A program made the position numbers and the translations under genes. The notes under the pieces are model-generated. The model was given only the letters and a program-made list of their open reading frames with translations, made no database searches and had not been told where the DNA came from. DNA of 64,000 bases, taken from contig JASSKH010000019.1 of the NCBI GenBank assembly GCA_031763025.1, forward strand, positions 6,840,336 through 6,904,335, given 5' to 3'. How positions within the stretch are numbered: the stretch's first letter is position 1; each line of letters opens with the position of its first letter. Positions 23,701-36,494 of this stretch are shown piece by piece. This stretch comes from Macrocystis pyrifera. Taxonomy: Eukaryota; Sar; Phaeophyceae; Laminariales; Laminariaceae.

Positions 23701-26700
23701 GTAGTGCGGTGGTAACGATTTTCCTACACTAAAATGCATGTAGAAGTTACGTCTGTCCTGATCATGCCTTTCTCTTGCGAGGTGATTGGCATTTGACTAC
23801 TACTATTAGTTCTATTAATAGTGTACCAGGTACCAGGTAACTATTAATAGTATTAATAGTATTTGTATAACTGCAGTAGGGCTGCGAATTCGCCGACTAA
23901 CTTGATAGTTGGCTAGGCGTTACATTTAGTTGGATGGCTTTCTCGCACAACTAAAGCTACCAAGTACCCCTGACGTCCAGCCAGTTCACAGTCGTAATTA
24001 CAGCACGCTAAGACAGATCACTAACCATAAGACAGATCACGATCTAGATTATCTAAAGTAGATGCTCGCCTGCCGGTGTGCAGGGCTGTGCAGGATGTGT
24101 GTAATATTGATCCAACCCAGGAAACATGTGCTAGATCATGCAGATTATGTGGCTGGCACCCGGCATCAGGAGCTAGATCATACAGATCGTACAGATCAGG
24201 GGTCTGTCTATCTGTCCCGAATAATCGAGATCATCTCTTAATAGGGGGAATCGAGTTTCAGTCTGAGGTTTTCTGTCCGCGATGATGATGTACGGTACAT
24301 GTGAAACGTGCGTCTGTTCTGAGCATGTCTTTCTCTGCGGGGTGATCGGCAGGGTTCGTTGAAGACACTGGGCGTTGAGGTGGTCGACGCTACCGGAGAG
24401 CTCGCGGGTGCTAACACGGTGAAGGCGGTGGAAACGGGTAAGACCTTCACCGCAAAAAACATCATCCTGGCTCCGGGCTCGCTGCCCTTCTTGCCGCCCG
24501 GCGTGCAGGTATTTATAAAAAAAATGTAAAAAAAAAAAGAAAAGCTGTGACATCGAAATTTTGTTTTACCAAAAGTCATATCTACGAAGCTGCTGTGATC
24601 CTATTTTAATCAAACTTGACTTCGATCTCACCTACTGCGGGGTGTGTAGGTTTGTAGCATTAGTATCGTATCATTGTTAGGTTTGCATGATCATTGGATA
24701 GCATTGCTTTGTTAGAGTACGACGGTGTGATGCTTCGGTGTATCCCGATCTGCTGTATTGCAATGGTGGTGTGCCCGGTGTGATGTGCTCACTCGACGTG
24801 GTCTTATTATACGTTTTGCTTTATTTTGCCTGAGAACATGCATGCGTGAGAATGTGTACATGTAATCACGTGTTGTTGATACATTTGTGTTAAAGCTTGT
24901 GAAGTTTTTTGGTCTGGCGACCGGGGTTGGTGTCAAAATCGTTTTGATGGCCGTGTCAATCATTACGGCAACGACTACGCCATCCACGCCGATTCCCGAC
25001 TGCTTGAAGTATATTTTTGCCAGCAATAGAGCTTTTGTGATTCAAGGTGTATACTGAGATAGTGAGGATATGTATTCTCGTTCTGTAGTCCATTATGTTA
25101 TTGGCCATTTTCGCGACTGCATGTCAATAATACTCTTATTATCAACGCCGCATTAAAACTCATACCAACGGCTATACCAACGACCACTTCAGCAACCATA
25201 TCAACGACCGTGCTAACGACCATGTCAACGACCATGTAAATGACCATGCCAACGACCATATCAACTACCATATCAACGACTATACGAACGACCCATGTCA
25301 ACGACCATACCGACGACCTTTTCAACTACCGTATGGACGAGCAGGCCGACGGCATTACGGTGTTCACGTCAGACGAGGCGTTGGACCTTGCCTTTGTGCC
25401 CGAATACGTGGCGATCGTCGGGTCCGGTTACATCGGGCTGGAGTTCTCGGACGTCTACACGGCGCTGGGATCAGAGGTCACCTTTATCGAGGTTCGTCGA
25501 TAGCCACACACTGCATTAGGGTTGGGGCTAGCGTTGCTGTGAACGACACCACCTAGTATAACCCTAGCCCTTTGTATAGCTGCTGCAAAAACAATTGTAC
25601 TCTAATTTGTAGTAATCACAAAATATATTAATATAGGTAAGAAACTCATTGTTTTCTTATTTTGGGTCTGGCTCAAGTTCGTATTACCATTGCTGTTATT
25701 ATATTGTGCTTGTCATTGTCATGCTAGGAAAGTTGTATCCCACACTATTATAGTTTCTATGTAAAACATGGTTTTCCTATGTTTGGTTGTAAATGTCGAG
25801 TATTAGTAATCATGTATTGACTCCCCAACTTGTTAATTACTGTCGCGTACGGCATGCGGCATGCTGTATGGGTCTCCAGTCGAGAGTGCGGCATGTCAGC
25901 TGCCGCACTCCGAAGCCTCATTTTGTCCTACTGTTGTAGTGTTGTCGCGTGTTGTGTGGCAACGCGGTCTCGCCTTGGTAGGCTCTATCCCTAACCCCAG
26001 CCCTAAGCATCTACGATGGTACAGAAGCAGGGTGCATCTCAGCACCCCCACATATTAACATTGTCTGCATTTGGCGTGAGGTGTAGGGCATGGCGTGCGA
26101 GGCAGGGTTGACACTTTTTAGTTCTACCGGAGCGTTTAGGTGTTGGGATGTTGACGCTGACTTGTCAGCAATGCTGTGTGCGTTTCCGGTCTCTTCGTGG
26201 CGACTGACTGGTGGATCAGCTATTAATAAAGCTATTCGTAGCTATTGGTAGGAACTGTGTTATTGAAGGTGTTACTTCACAAAGCACGAGGTATTCTTCA
26301 TTGTGTTTGTTGTGGCGTTGTTGCGCATTTTCCCCATTAACGCCTTTCAAACGGCATCGACCTTTTTAAGAGAAAGGTGCTTGGAGTTAATGTGACAACA
26401 TTTTGCAGTTGTGCAACGGTTCACTCCTTTCGCACAAACTGAAACCATACTTTGGGGACAACAAATGGAAGTAGAGTTGGAAAAATCTTGGATTTTTTTT
26501 TGCAGTGGGAAACGTTACTCGGTATGTCCATTAATACCACCATATGGTAAGAATAGTGGCCTCTTTCTATTGTGAACTCCTTAGCCATCATTCGCAGTCT
26601 GGAACGTGAGCCGGCTAGCTTTTCTAACACCTGGTGACGTGCCGGCGTGTGGTTAGGCGTTGCCGATGCTCATGCCCACCTTCGACCGCGAGATCGCGCG

Positions 26701-29700
26701 ACTGGCCGAGAGGCTGTTGATCAAGACGAGGCCGATAGACTACCGCCTTGGCGTGTTTGCTTCAGAGGTGATCCCTGGCATCCCGGGAGAGAAGCCGGTG
26801 ACCATCAAGATGATCGACGCTGGTACCAAGGAGCACGTCGAGACCATCGAGGTAAGCTGTCCTGCTTTACTGCTGTACTTTACCGTTAGCGTAGAAGATG
26901 TTAGGCATCAGGTATGGGGTAGGAGACCCCCAAGATAATCGGCGATGCTTCCGAAGAGCATGTCGAGACCATCGAGGTATACACCGGTGAATTGTGCTGC
27001 TGTACTGGCGCGCCCCCAAGCACGGTACCGGGGTGTAGGTAAGTTAATAGCATGCTCTGCAGTACCATTGTCCTCATAACTGGTCCGTACGCTTCTCTTC
27101 ACGCACAAAACAACGCAGCAACTTGGGGCTGGGGTCAGGGTTAGGGTTCGGGTGCACACACTGTGCTGTACCAAGGGTGAAGTTCGGACAGACTCGATTT
27201 CGGGTGGCTGTCATTATTCTGAGGCTGCAGCGCAGTCCGCACTGTGTATTTTACCAGAGCCGATGGGCTTGGTGAGAAGCGCCTACCCCCCTCTCGCTGA
27301 CACTGAATGAAGCACGCTACGACACATGCCTGACCTCAGCCATAGCGTACCGCTACCAGTGTTTGCAGCAGTGTAGTGTGTATGTTCAGCTCCAGGGGGT
27401 AGGACGGTTTATGGGATGGTTGGACTTGTTGGGTCGGGGAGATGATCGGCGCAAGGTATGGTATGGTGTAGAATGGTACCCGACCCGTGCGAGTCGCTGT
27501 ATCGACGGCTGTTTATCTGCTTGCTCCCGTTTCTCGTTTGTGGTTCGTGGTTGCTATGGCACTACAAGGACTCCCCGGGCCGATTTCTTTGAGTCTTACA
27601 AGCATTGCGTGCGTTTGGCGATCCCTGCACACGTTTTATGCGTACAGTCAGCGCTTCAGCACTTAATGCCGGGTGCGGTGGTGTTCCGGTTAGACGCGAC
27701 GTTTTGTTTGGGTGTTTGGGTGTTTGGGTGTGTGTGTGTGTGTTTTTTTTTTTCATCCTCTGGCGGATGAGTAAAGTAAAAGCTGAGGTGGTCTGCTTAA
27801 GGAGCTGCGGCTTTGATGGCTCCTTTGTGGTACATATGGTTAAGGCTGTTTTACACGGCGTTCTGTGGTCGTATCTGCCTGTTCAGGTGGATGCTTGCAT
27901 GGTCGCAACGGGAAGGGTACCGAACACCAAGACGCTGGGTCTGGAGAACATGGGCATCGAGACCAACAGGGGCTTTGTACAGGTGACAGATGCACTGCGA
28001 TTCTATTTTATGTGAATATTGCACCAAGACTTCCGAGAGCTAGCTACTGCAGGTATTGCGACCACACACCTTAGGAGTTAGACGTGCGATCTTATCATCA
28101 TCCACCTTATGTTGATGGTGCGTGTGCGCACAGCGGTTAGAATAGTATGATGTATTAATGATATCATGTATTAATCGTATGGTGTATGATCTGCCGTGCT
28201 GGCATCGTACAACCGCTTGTGCATATTCGTAGTTACACTAACTTTATCTGTTATCATCCCCTCACCTAACTTAGCTCGATGTGGGCGATGCTGTGCGTAT
28301 ATCTTCGTCGTCCGTTCTTGTCATGTTGTCCCTCTGTACTATACTCAAGAGAATGAAGTCCCATAGTGCCCATGACTGTATTTATGTTGTGTTGTTCATA
28401 TAGTCTAGTAGTCTGTCGTTGCAACGGATTGAATAGTTCATTGGTTAATTAGTCGGGTGCAAACGTTTGGGAGAAGTGGGGAGCTGGGAGAAAATCGCCC
28501 TGCAAAGGGTTTGGTCCTTTTCGTTCTTCGTTGCCTCACATTTTGTGGCGTTTCTCCCAGTAGTGGGGCATGCATGTTGAGGTATCCCATACAGCTGAAT
28601 GCGTCGTCCCACCAACGTACCAGATGTGTTGCTCGCTCACTGCCCGGCCGTAGGAAGAACTCCCCCGCTTTCTCCTAGAACCACTCCGTGATTTACAAAA
28701 TACTTTGCGGCGCTGCCGAGCCACTATTAATAAATACATGGTATAGATGTATACCTGGTATGCAGTCGTCGCGTTCGCCTCGAGATGGCTCGCCGAGCTT
28801 AGAAAACAAGCAGTTTCTGTGTCTGTGGCATCCTAACCCATTCTTATGTCCCCGTCGATTTGCCGATCAATGTAAAAAAAAAAGGCTGCCAGCGACTATC
28901 GATAGCTCGATAGACCCAAGGCAAAGAGGGCGTTTGTGGGCCACGAGGTTGTTTGGATCTATCGCTCTAGATACTTCAATGACGGAAATGTAAGGACCAT
29001 TGGGGTGTAAATATGAAAACCAAAACGGCACTTGTTTTTTTTTTTCCGTCAAGAGAGGTATCGACCATTAATATTGATGCCAAGTATTGATCAACCAACT
29101 TACCTCCACCCCACCCCACCAATACGGTTTTAATTTCGTTTCAATTATTGTTGTTTGGGTTCAGGTGGACGAGAAGATGCAGGTACTCACAAAGGAAGGG
29201 GGTGAAGTGGTGCCCAACTTGTACTGCATCGGAGATGCTAACGGCAAGCTCATGCTCGCGCACGCGGCTTCTGCTCACGGAGTCAGGTGCACCACGCGAT
29301 ACACCCTGATGGTGTTTTTATTCCTCGTGTATACCGCGTGGGTTGGATCACTCTAGGCTGTCCCGGCAAGGTTACGTAACCTCTGTTGCTGTTCGGGTTT
29401 TGGGCTGTTATATCACTTTGTCCGGGAATATAAAGACCGTTTATGTGTACTTGTTAGTACACAAATGGTTCGCAGAGGGGTACAGGAAACGGCCAGCGTG
29501 CGTGCCCCACCGGGACAATCGCGACCGCTGTTTCCTGATTCCTCTCCTGTGCGTTGCCCATTTGTGTGCGACCGTTTTCGTCGAAATTCGCGTTGGATTG
29601 TTTCCCTTTGAGTCAGGCCAAACTCGAAACGTTAGACGTCCGTTATGTTTTGAAACAATGACAACGTTAGCTACCTCACACTAGTAATAGTAATAGTAGT

Positions 29701-32700
29701 GGAATGTACGGTCCGTTTAAGCGAGTACGACTAGTCTAACGTGTTATCGATTTGGGGGAGCATGATACATCAGTCTAACGCACTGTAAGGCCCGTTCAAA
29801 GGATGTTAGTAGTCCAACGTAAGGACAATTTACGTCAATATTTGCAGTCTAGCATAAGGTCAGTTTATGGTAATTACAGTAGTTCGTGCCGTTCGCCCGC
29901 AAAATGACTACCACGACATCCTGAATATAGCCAAAGCAACTCCCCAGGAATTTGTTCAGGGTCAACAGGCCAAGGTATAAAAAGTATATCCAATTATCCT
30001 CTTTGCTGAAACTACTATTTCCTGCATGGTGGGGATACCCGACAGCGTATATATATGCGAAGTATGCCTAGTTCTACCCATATGTTCCGTGTGCGATGCT
30101 CCTCTCCCTCGTCTGGATTGGCTGGTGCGTTTTTTTTTTCGTGGATTTTTGGCGATGCGTTTTTTACACCTGGGGTAAGGAGAGAGACATAGTTGGGCTC
30201 TTGACCACGTCTCTTACCGGCAATGTTTCTGTTGTTGTTCTCGCGTTAACTCATCGCCAAAAAAAAGATGTCCGTGGTCAAAGGACAGAATCCAAAAACT
30301 GTGAAGTGGAAGAATACCTCAGGCAATGTCATACCACGATAATTACGTTTGTGTTGGGTTGCTATGTTTTGTTGCTACGTATCGCAGTGCCGTGGAGAAC
30401 ATCTGCGGCAGGGACAACGAGGTAGACCACTTGGCCATCCCCGCGGCCTGCTTCACACACCCCCCGAGATCGCGATGGTCGGCCTCACGGAAGAGCAAGC
30501 CAAGGAAAAGGTGACTTGTTTTTTCATGACTTACATTGTCACTGCTTGCCCTACTATTGGTACGCGTGTCTTGCTGCTGTAGTTGGAAGTACGGACTGTA
30601 GTGACAGCTTCGAAGCGCTGCTTGCCCGCTTTGTGAGTGTGAGTGTGCGTCTTGCACTCGCTTATGCAGAAGAGCTCCAGAGATGCGTGTCAAGTGATTC
30701 CTTCCTTTCCCACACGTGTTTTCGTGTACAGAAGAGGTCTCGATTGCTGATCGCCGGACACAATGGCGCAGCGTGCCTTGTGAACCAGCAGTGATGAAAG
30801 AGCATGGTTATCGATTATTGTGGAGGTCTCTGATAGATGCTGAGATGGGTTAGGGTTAGGGTTAGGGTTAGGGTTCATGTTGTTGCTACGGAGAGTGCTG
30901 CGCTGCCACAGCTAGACGTAGAGTAGATGTCTGGTCCTGCCGTGATACTGTGGACAAGGCAAACTGTCTCAAACCCTGGCTAAGAGTATGTTGCAGCAGA
31001 CTCGAACATTTGGGTTAGGGTTGGCGCTGCAAGAGCAAACGCATTGTCGTTGGACCGCCTTTCAGCACATACTCATATTCTGTTCCTGCACACCTGAAGG
31101 AGGGGCGAGCGCCCGTCGATGATGTACGGAAATCCATCTCACTAATCGCGTCTTACCGGGAATGTGTTTTTGCAGGCGACCGAGGAGGGTTTCGAACTGG
31201 GGAAGGCGTCTGGCAGCTTCAAGGCCAACTCAAAGGCCCTTGCAGAGGGAGCGGGAGAGGGAATCGCCAAGGTGATTGTTTCCTTGCCTCGGCGAGCCTT
31301 GGCTATCTCATTCTCTGTGATATTCATATTTATGAGCGCAAACGTTTTCCGACCAGTATATACTACTTTTCAAGCATGTATCAACAAAGGGGCACCTCAG
31401 GCGAATGGGCTCTCTTAAAATAACGAGCTACCCAACATATTTGCGATCCCATCTGTGTTTTAGATGTACATAGTACAGTTTCATTTATAATGTGAATGCC
31501 CAGCCTGCTGACAGGTTGGGGTTAGGATGACAATGGTTGATGGGACTGCGCATCGGACTGCACTTAGTGATAGTGTGATAATGTGATAATGTTGTCGGAG
31601 TCCGTTTGTAGGTTTCTGTAGACTAGTGTAGATGTGTAGGTGTGTAGAGCTCCTCGTAGTAGGAATCTCAGAAACTATCGGCGCAGTAGGGCAGTAGTAC
31701 ACTAGTACCCAATAATCAGTAGTACAATAGTGCAGTACCTTTTCCGTGACATGCCTCAGTAGCACACCAGTGGTGCAGTAGTACCCATTAATTAGTAGTA
31801 CAGCAGTAACTTTACCCCGGCTTAACTGAGTTGTACAGTGGTGCAGTAGTACAGCATTACCGTGGCTTTAACCAGCAGCGCAGTACTCGAGGATTCGAGT
31901 ATTCCAGTATTCCAGTACCCCTTGATATAGCCCGTGACATCACTCTATCACTCTGAGATTATAGATTGTTCTATTCCTCGATATCATTCTCCGGCATCAC
32001 TATCATGAGTAGTAGCTGATCGTGCGACTGAGGACCATGCGGTGTAGGGCAAGTCCTGCTGCACAACGTTCTGCATCGAGCATCGCCCGTTAATATTTTG
32101 GTATTCGGTATTTATTGCATTGTTGCCACGTTGGACCACGTTTTCTTCCGTTGTTCGCTTCCGCACCCCAACACCCCAACGCGACAACGCAACAACGCGA
32201 CAACGCGACACGGTACAATTCTTTTTCGTCATCGTATTTACTTTCCAGCTCAACCCTCATGTAGATAGAAGATTTTACCCTCAACGGCCGTCTGGACTAC
32301 CAGCATAGCACTATAGCAGTAGTAGCCGTGGTCGCAGGAGGTGTCTTCCCTTCTCCGCTCGGTACTTGTCGCCCCTCTCAATCGCAAATAAGAGTTCGCC
32401 TTTCCCACTGTGCCTCCATTTTCGTCGATTTTTTTGGCCTTCTTCAGCTGTCGCACTCTCTGCGTATGCACTTACAAAATGTGTGATACCTCCATTCCTT
32501 TTGGGCCTTGATTTACTTCATCATAGTGTACAGGAAAAAGGTCCCGGCCAAAAAATGATGATTTCACCATCGGCCGCTACAGCACTGGTACTGCACCAGG
32601 TAGTCAAGGTTGGGGGATAAAAAGCTGCTGCAGTGATCTTACTACGATGCGAGGTATTAATGGTCGTGAGTCGTACGATACAGGCACAGCATGATCCTAC

Positions 32701-34060
32701 TCTATCCTACCCTCTCTCCTCTGCTGCGCTCTCGCTACTGGTACACGGTTGAAATGGTTGATGATGCGGATGTTGTCATTGATTTTGTCGGTACCTCACG
32801 GTCCCAATCTGGTACTTGAGTACGACGAAACGTCCCATCTTCTGGCTCTGTCTGCTCAAACTTTGCTACTTTTTTAATTTCTCTCTCTGGGCCCCAACTT
32901 GGCATGGTGGTATGGTGTATAGGTACTGTTCAACAAGGAGACCGAAAAGGTGATCGGCGTGCACATCATCGGGCTACACGCGGCGGACCTGATTCAGGAA
33001 TGCTCCAACGCCGTGGCCGCGGGCACCACAGTACGCGAGCTGTCCATGATGGTGAGCGCTTTTGTTCCCTTGGCGGTTGACGGAACTTTTTTTTCCGATT
33101 ATGTCACATGGTATTGGGATTAAACGGAAAATATTATTAGGGATCGGGAACTGATATGTTAATATCAGCAGTTTGTTTTTGCGGAGAGAATCAGGCGTTA
33201 TGTGTCATATTCTTTGGCTGAGTACGTATCAGTAGTACGTAGCTTTGGGTTGGGTTCGTGTTGGGTATGGATAGGAGGGCGGTGCACTATTAATAGGGTG
33301 GATGGCGGGTGATAGGTGGGTGAGTGGACGGGTAAAGCACAAACAGCCGCTGAAAGATGGTTGCGATGTCCGGCTGCTCGGGGTCTGACATGGTGCCCTT
33401 ATGTGTAGTGATTGTATGTGGTGCGTCGTTGCTGTCATGATGCCGACTCGATGCGAACGCCATCCAGGGCGGTATATACCTTGGCTGCGCGTCGACAATC
33501 TGCTTGAAAAATTCTATGACTTCAAGAACCGACCCCTGCCCCGATCCCCTGGGAGCTTTCTCGGAATGAAGATGTAAGGAGGGATTGTTGTTGACGACTA
33601 TCAATCGTATCGTTGTAGTTGGGGTCCAGTGGTCAACACTACATACAGTACTGCGCCACCCCACCCCTACCCTACAACTATTTGGGTGACATTTGCATTG
33701 ATGTTGGGCTATGAAGTTGATGCTTGTGCCATTGCCCCGCTGGAACAGTTGCTGTCCTATGTAGCCCAGATCCACCGTCGCTGCTGGCCAGCATATGCTC
33801 ACGAAGCACAATGCCTCCATCCGTGCCGGAGTCCGTGCTGGAGTGGGACCTATGTCGAGTAGACGTACATATGGAGATATATGGTTCCGCCGAAGGTGCT
33901 GCGCACAGAACATTGCCCCTGCCCTTACTGAGCAAGGCATCCTACTGCTACTGCAACTCCTGCTCCACCCTCTGGCATGACTCAGGTCCACACCCACCCC
34001 ACCCTGTGCGAAGTCCTGGACGAGGCGTTCAAGGGAGCCATGGGCCGCTCTGCCCACTAG
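17783..34060 (+). CDS. LPD: Plastid dihydrolipoamide dehydrogenase (E3/LPD), 13 exons
   Basis: E3 of the plastid pyruvate dehydrogenase complex reoxidises dihydrolipoyl groups on E2 using FAD and NAD+. Exons: 17783-17933, 19243-19354, 20429-20575, 22232-22312, 24353-24508, 25345-25491, 26657-26851, 27887-27982, 29165-29286, 30388-30510, 31176-31271, 32923-33051, 33986-34060; all introns are GT-AG. Exon 1 gives a hydrophobic leader ending [11 protein letters not shown], an AF-type plastid targeting motif. Exon 2 has the FAD Rossmann loop ([13 protein letters not shown]). Exon 3 has the redox disulfide [13 protein letters not shown]. Exon 6 has the NAD motif [11 protein letters not shown], exon 8 ATGRVPNT, and exon 9 the second FAD motif [19 protein letters not shown]. 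Exon 13 has the catalytic [14 protein letters not shown] and the stop. Length, about 541 residues, fits plastid LPDs. Odd points are single-run frame breaks in exons 2, 3 and 10. Identity is very sure; integrity is less sure. Confidence 0.95.
18060..19242. other. LPD intron 1 content
   Basis: Within intron 1 (17934-19242) there is a T-rich stretch with repeated TTTCCAAGCTG-like words (about 18150-18320) and a 185-codon open frame (18428-18985, plus). The open frame has no recognised domain and no splice logic with the LPD exons, so I treat it as chance. The CTGTGTCTGCAG acceptor precedes exon 2. Confidence 0.5.
20597..20636. repeat. (CCCTAG)n with terminal CCCTAA, telomere-variant array
   Basis: Six CCCTAG units end in CCCTAACCCT, just 20 bases after the exon 3 donor. 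CCCTAG is a one-base variant of the telomere unit CCCTAA, so this is a degenerate interstitial telomere tract in LPD intron 3. Confidence 0.9.
20704..21360 (+). repeat. Intronic satellite, about 115-140-bp unit, five copies
   Basis: Copies begin near 20710, 20852, 20983, 21109 and 21239 with CCGTATATTCTGGGAGTA or close variants. They run through TTTTCACTATT, CTACCCGAGTATCAC and GTAGCTTGGGTACGCGGG to the next copy. The array lies fully inside LPD intron 3 (20576-22231). Units differ by short indels and point changes, so it is not freshly expanded. Confidence 0.9.
21940..22030. repeat. AT-rich CCAGTATACTGGTATATA repeats
   Basis: Three close copies of CCAGTATACTGGTATAT, each containing the palindrome CCAGTATACTGG, in LPD intron 3. 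They could extrude as hairpins; no function is evident. Confidence 0.7.
23005..23065. repeat. 20-bp tandem repeat (AACTATTGTTTTAGTCC)
   Basis: Three copies of a unit close to AACTATTGTTTTAGTCC, in LPD intron 4 (22313-24352). Confidence 0.8.
24043..24240 (+). repeat. Dispersed repeat family B, copy 2
   Basis: Shares CCAGGAAACATGTGCTAGAT and GGCACCCGGCATCA with the copy at 5145 and, in reverse, the copy near 58345. It lies in LPD intron 4 about 110 bp before exon 5. Confidence 0.6.
25155..25337 (+). repeat. 12-bp minisatellite (ATRTCAACGACC) abutting exon 6
   Basis: About 15 degenerate 12-mers such as ATATCAACGACC, ATGTCAACGACC and ATACCGACGACC. The array ends within about 10 bases of the exon 6 acceptor (GAGCAG, exon from 25345), so it occupies the place where a polypyrimidine tract would be expected. 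Confidence 0.9.
26923..26976 (+). other. Duplicated tail of LPD exon 7: possible cassette exon
   Basis: The 45 bases at 26932-26976 align with the last 45 bases of exon 7 (26807-26851), ending in the identical GTCGAGACCATCGAGGT including the donor GT. A GGGTAG acceptor just upstream would give a 54-nt exon, phase 0 at both sides, encoding [18 protein letters not shown]. It could be spliced in without breaking the frame, but would insert 18 residues between the NAD-domain strands. Use in vivo is unknown, and a dead duplicate is equally possible. Confidence 0.6.
30847..30875. repeat. Interstitial telomere repeat (GGGTTA)n
   Basis: Nearly five perfect GGGTTA units in LPD intron 10 (30511-31175). 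Confidence 0.95.
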
Positions 34061-36494
34061 TGGGGAGGGGTTGCTTCGTTTAGTGTTTCGTTTAGTGGCC
34101 GGGAGCCACGTGTTTGACGGGGCTGCTTTTGGCTTGTTATGGAGAGTTTGGGGCCGTTACACGCTGGCATCCCAAGGACAACCATCAGTGACAAGTTTTT
34201 CACTACCCGCGATAGTCGATGTGATCACCTTAGGGTTAAGTATAGACTGGCCTTAGTGTTATACTTGGAGTAGCTGTTGGGTCTCTCTACAGCGATTAGA
34301 ACGCACGAGACTGCTGTGGGGATGTTGCTGTACTTGAAGGGTGGCGTGTGCAGAAGCCTTGGTGCTCAACGTTAGGATAGGAAGTTGTGGTATACCTCGG
34401 CTGAATGTGGTATTCATCGCGTCTGACTTTATAGGCTCCTGCCTGATTTTACCCGGTTCACGTTTATTTGTGGTCTGAGCGCCTTCTCCAGGCAAAATGG
34501 GCGTGTTCCATGTTCGGTTGCGGCACACAGCATGTTCGTTTGTGTCGAAAGTATTCGCTGGTACACGTGATTAAGCTTTGTTCGACTTCTCGTGGCGTGA
34601 TCTTATGCTCTAATACAGCACCGGCCCTCACGTAACAAAACAGGCTTGAAAACATCTACCCTAGAAATATACCTGGTAAAAATAAAACAGTTTGTAGCCT
34701 ATGCGCAGGCAGTGTATCGGAAATTGTAAAATATCTCCGCCCTTCTCGCTCCGCCCGCCAGAGTAAGACATCTCAGGCTAACATCTGATTTCGGGTTTCT
34801 TGCGAGAAGACCGGTACTTACCATACTACTATTTCTACTGTCACCAGCTGGAAGTGCTTTAAGTGGTCTCCAACGCAACCCCATTGGCACCTTACCGTCT
34901 AGATCTACTTTAAAAAATGGAAAGTTGCTTACTTCGTTTGATCATTCTATCGATCGTACTCTCGTTTACCGTCTCGGCCTACTGCATACGAAACGTTGTT
35001 GCCCTTGATCAATCTCCTGTATATTCTGTTTTTTTTACTCGTATGGCTTTTTTTTGTTTGCTATCAATGACGACATAGTTTGCCGGCTCATAATGCACGC
35101 AGCTTCTTCTGCATGATTCAGCTATGATATCATGCCTCTTGCATATAGATCTTGAGGGGGAAAACACCAATAACACGCATACAAGCTGGTGCTTTCGTCA
35201 CCAGCAAGTCCTCCCTCCCAGAAGTGGAGGATACTGTACTACTGTAAGCATAGTCCCTGGTACTACTGATGAACCGCAACGGCTGTTCGCCGCCAGTGGA
35301 TGACTATGTCATCGAACGTTTATACGACACGTAGTCATCGCCGCTTGACCCCGATACAGTACTCCATCCGCTCTACATCAATCGAGGAATGTTGTGAGCA
35401 TTAACTCGCGAACAGTGTTGAGTCCCCATCATAAACACGCCATCCTCAAATAGCGAAACCGCACAGTGTGCATATTGCATAACCAGAGATACCCAGACAG
35501 AGCACCCAGGTTGTGATTCCGACGTTCGGCAACACACGTCCACAAAGGATCGGCCTTACTGCACGTCAGGGATTGGGAGGACAGAATGTGAGCTCAGTGT
35601 CATTTGTATGCGGATCCAAGCCCTTTCGCAGATATCCCGATCGCCCAGTTGGAGCACAAGCGAGACAGTTCTACAAGCAGTACGACTTATCACAGCAGTA
35701 CAGAGGTGGATACAAATTCAAACACGTGTACATAAAGTAACTTGACACGGAGTATATACCACCCGCACAACACAGAGCGGCCAACACCAAGGGTGCCCCT
35801 CTAGTATACGCGTTGTGCGAGGATGCTATCGCGTACCTGGTACCTGGTATGGTCGGATCCTACGGTTTTAGGCTCTTTCTTTGATTTTTTTTTAAAATTC
35901 GACGCTTTGGTTTGCACTATTTTCCAAGAGGCCTCTCTGCATGTCGACGTCATGCCATTGTTGTAAGCAGCCCCGGCTATATACACCATATACACATCTT
36001 ACAGCTGTACATGCTGCCAGCCCGATCACACCTGGCCTCTCTCTATGGCGTTGTTGTATACAGCCCCAGCTGCCCATACATGGTGCCGAGCCCGACCTGT
36101 ACTTAAGCATATCCCCAGAGAGCAAAATCTGCACATACATTTTCCACCCTTTGGTTTCCCAACAGGTCTCTCTTTACATCTACTGCCACAGCAAGAACGT
36201 ACGCCAATGCCGTAACCAGCCCCGGCTACTGGTACTGTATGATACCAAGTATATGCCGCCACGAAGCACCCAGTCTGAACTGTTTTGAAGAACACCCCCA
36301 CCAGCAAGTACGCTCTCCACTCTGCACGGCACGATCTGACATAGTCGGGCGGACGGCACACGGCACTGACGTCAAAGGAAGTCAATAGCACTACAGCCGT
36401 ACTACTGTAGCGGTGCCGTAGCGGTGCCGCCAACTCGCCCACACATCGGACAGACCGGCTCCCTATGATACCTAACCGTAAGTTTCGTGACATG
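34061..36494. other. Downstream flank of LPD; no recognised gene
   Basis: No conserved exon on either strand. TACCTGGTA words recur (34670 and the double copy GTACCTGGTACCTGGTATGG at 35835). A loose repeat with CAGCCCCGGCTA-type words lies at 35960-36230. No terminator or polyadenylation signal can be assigned with confidence. Confidence 0.5.
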
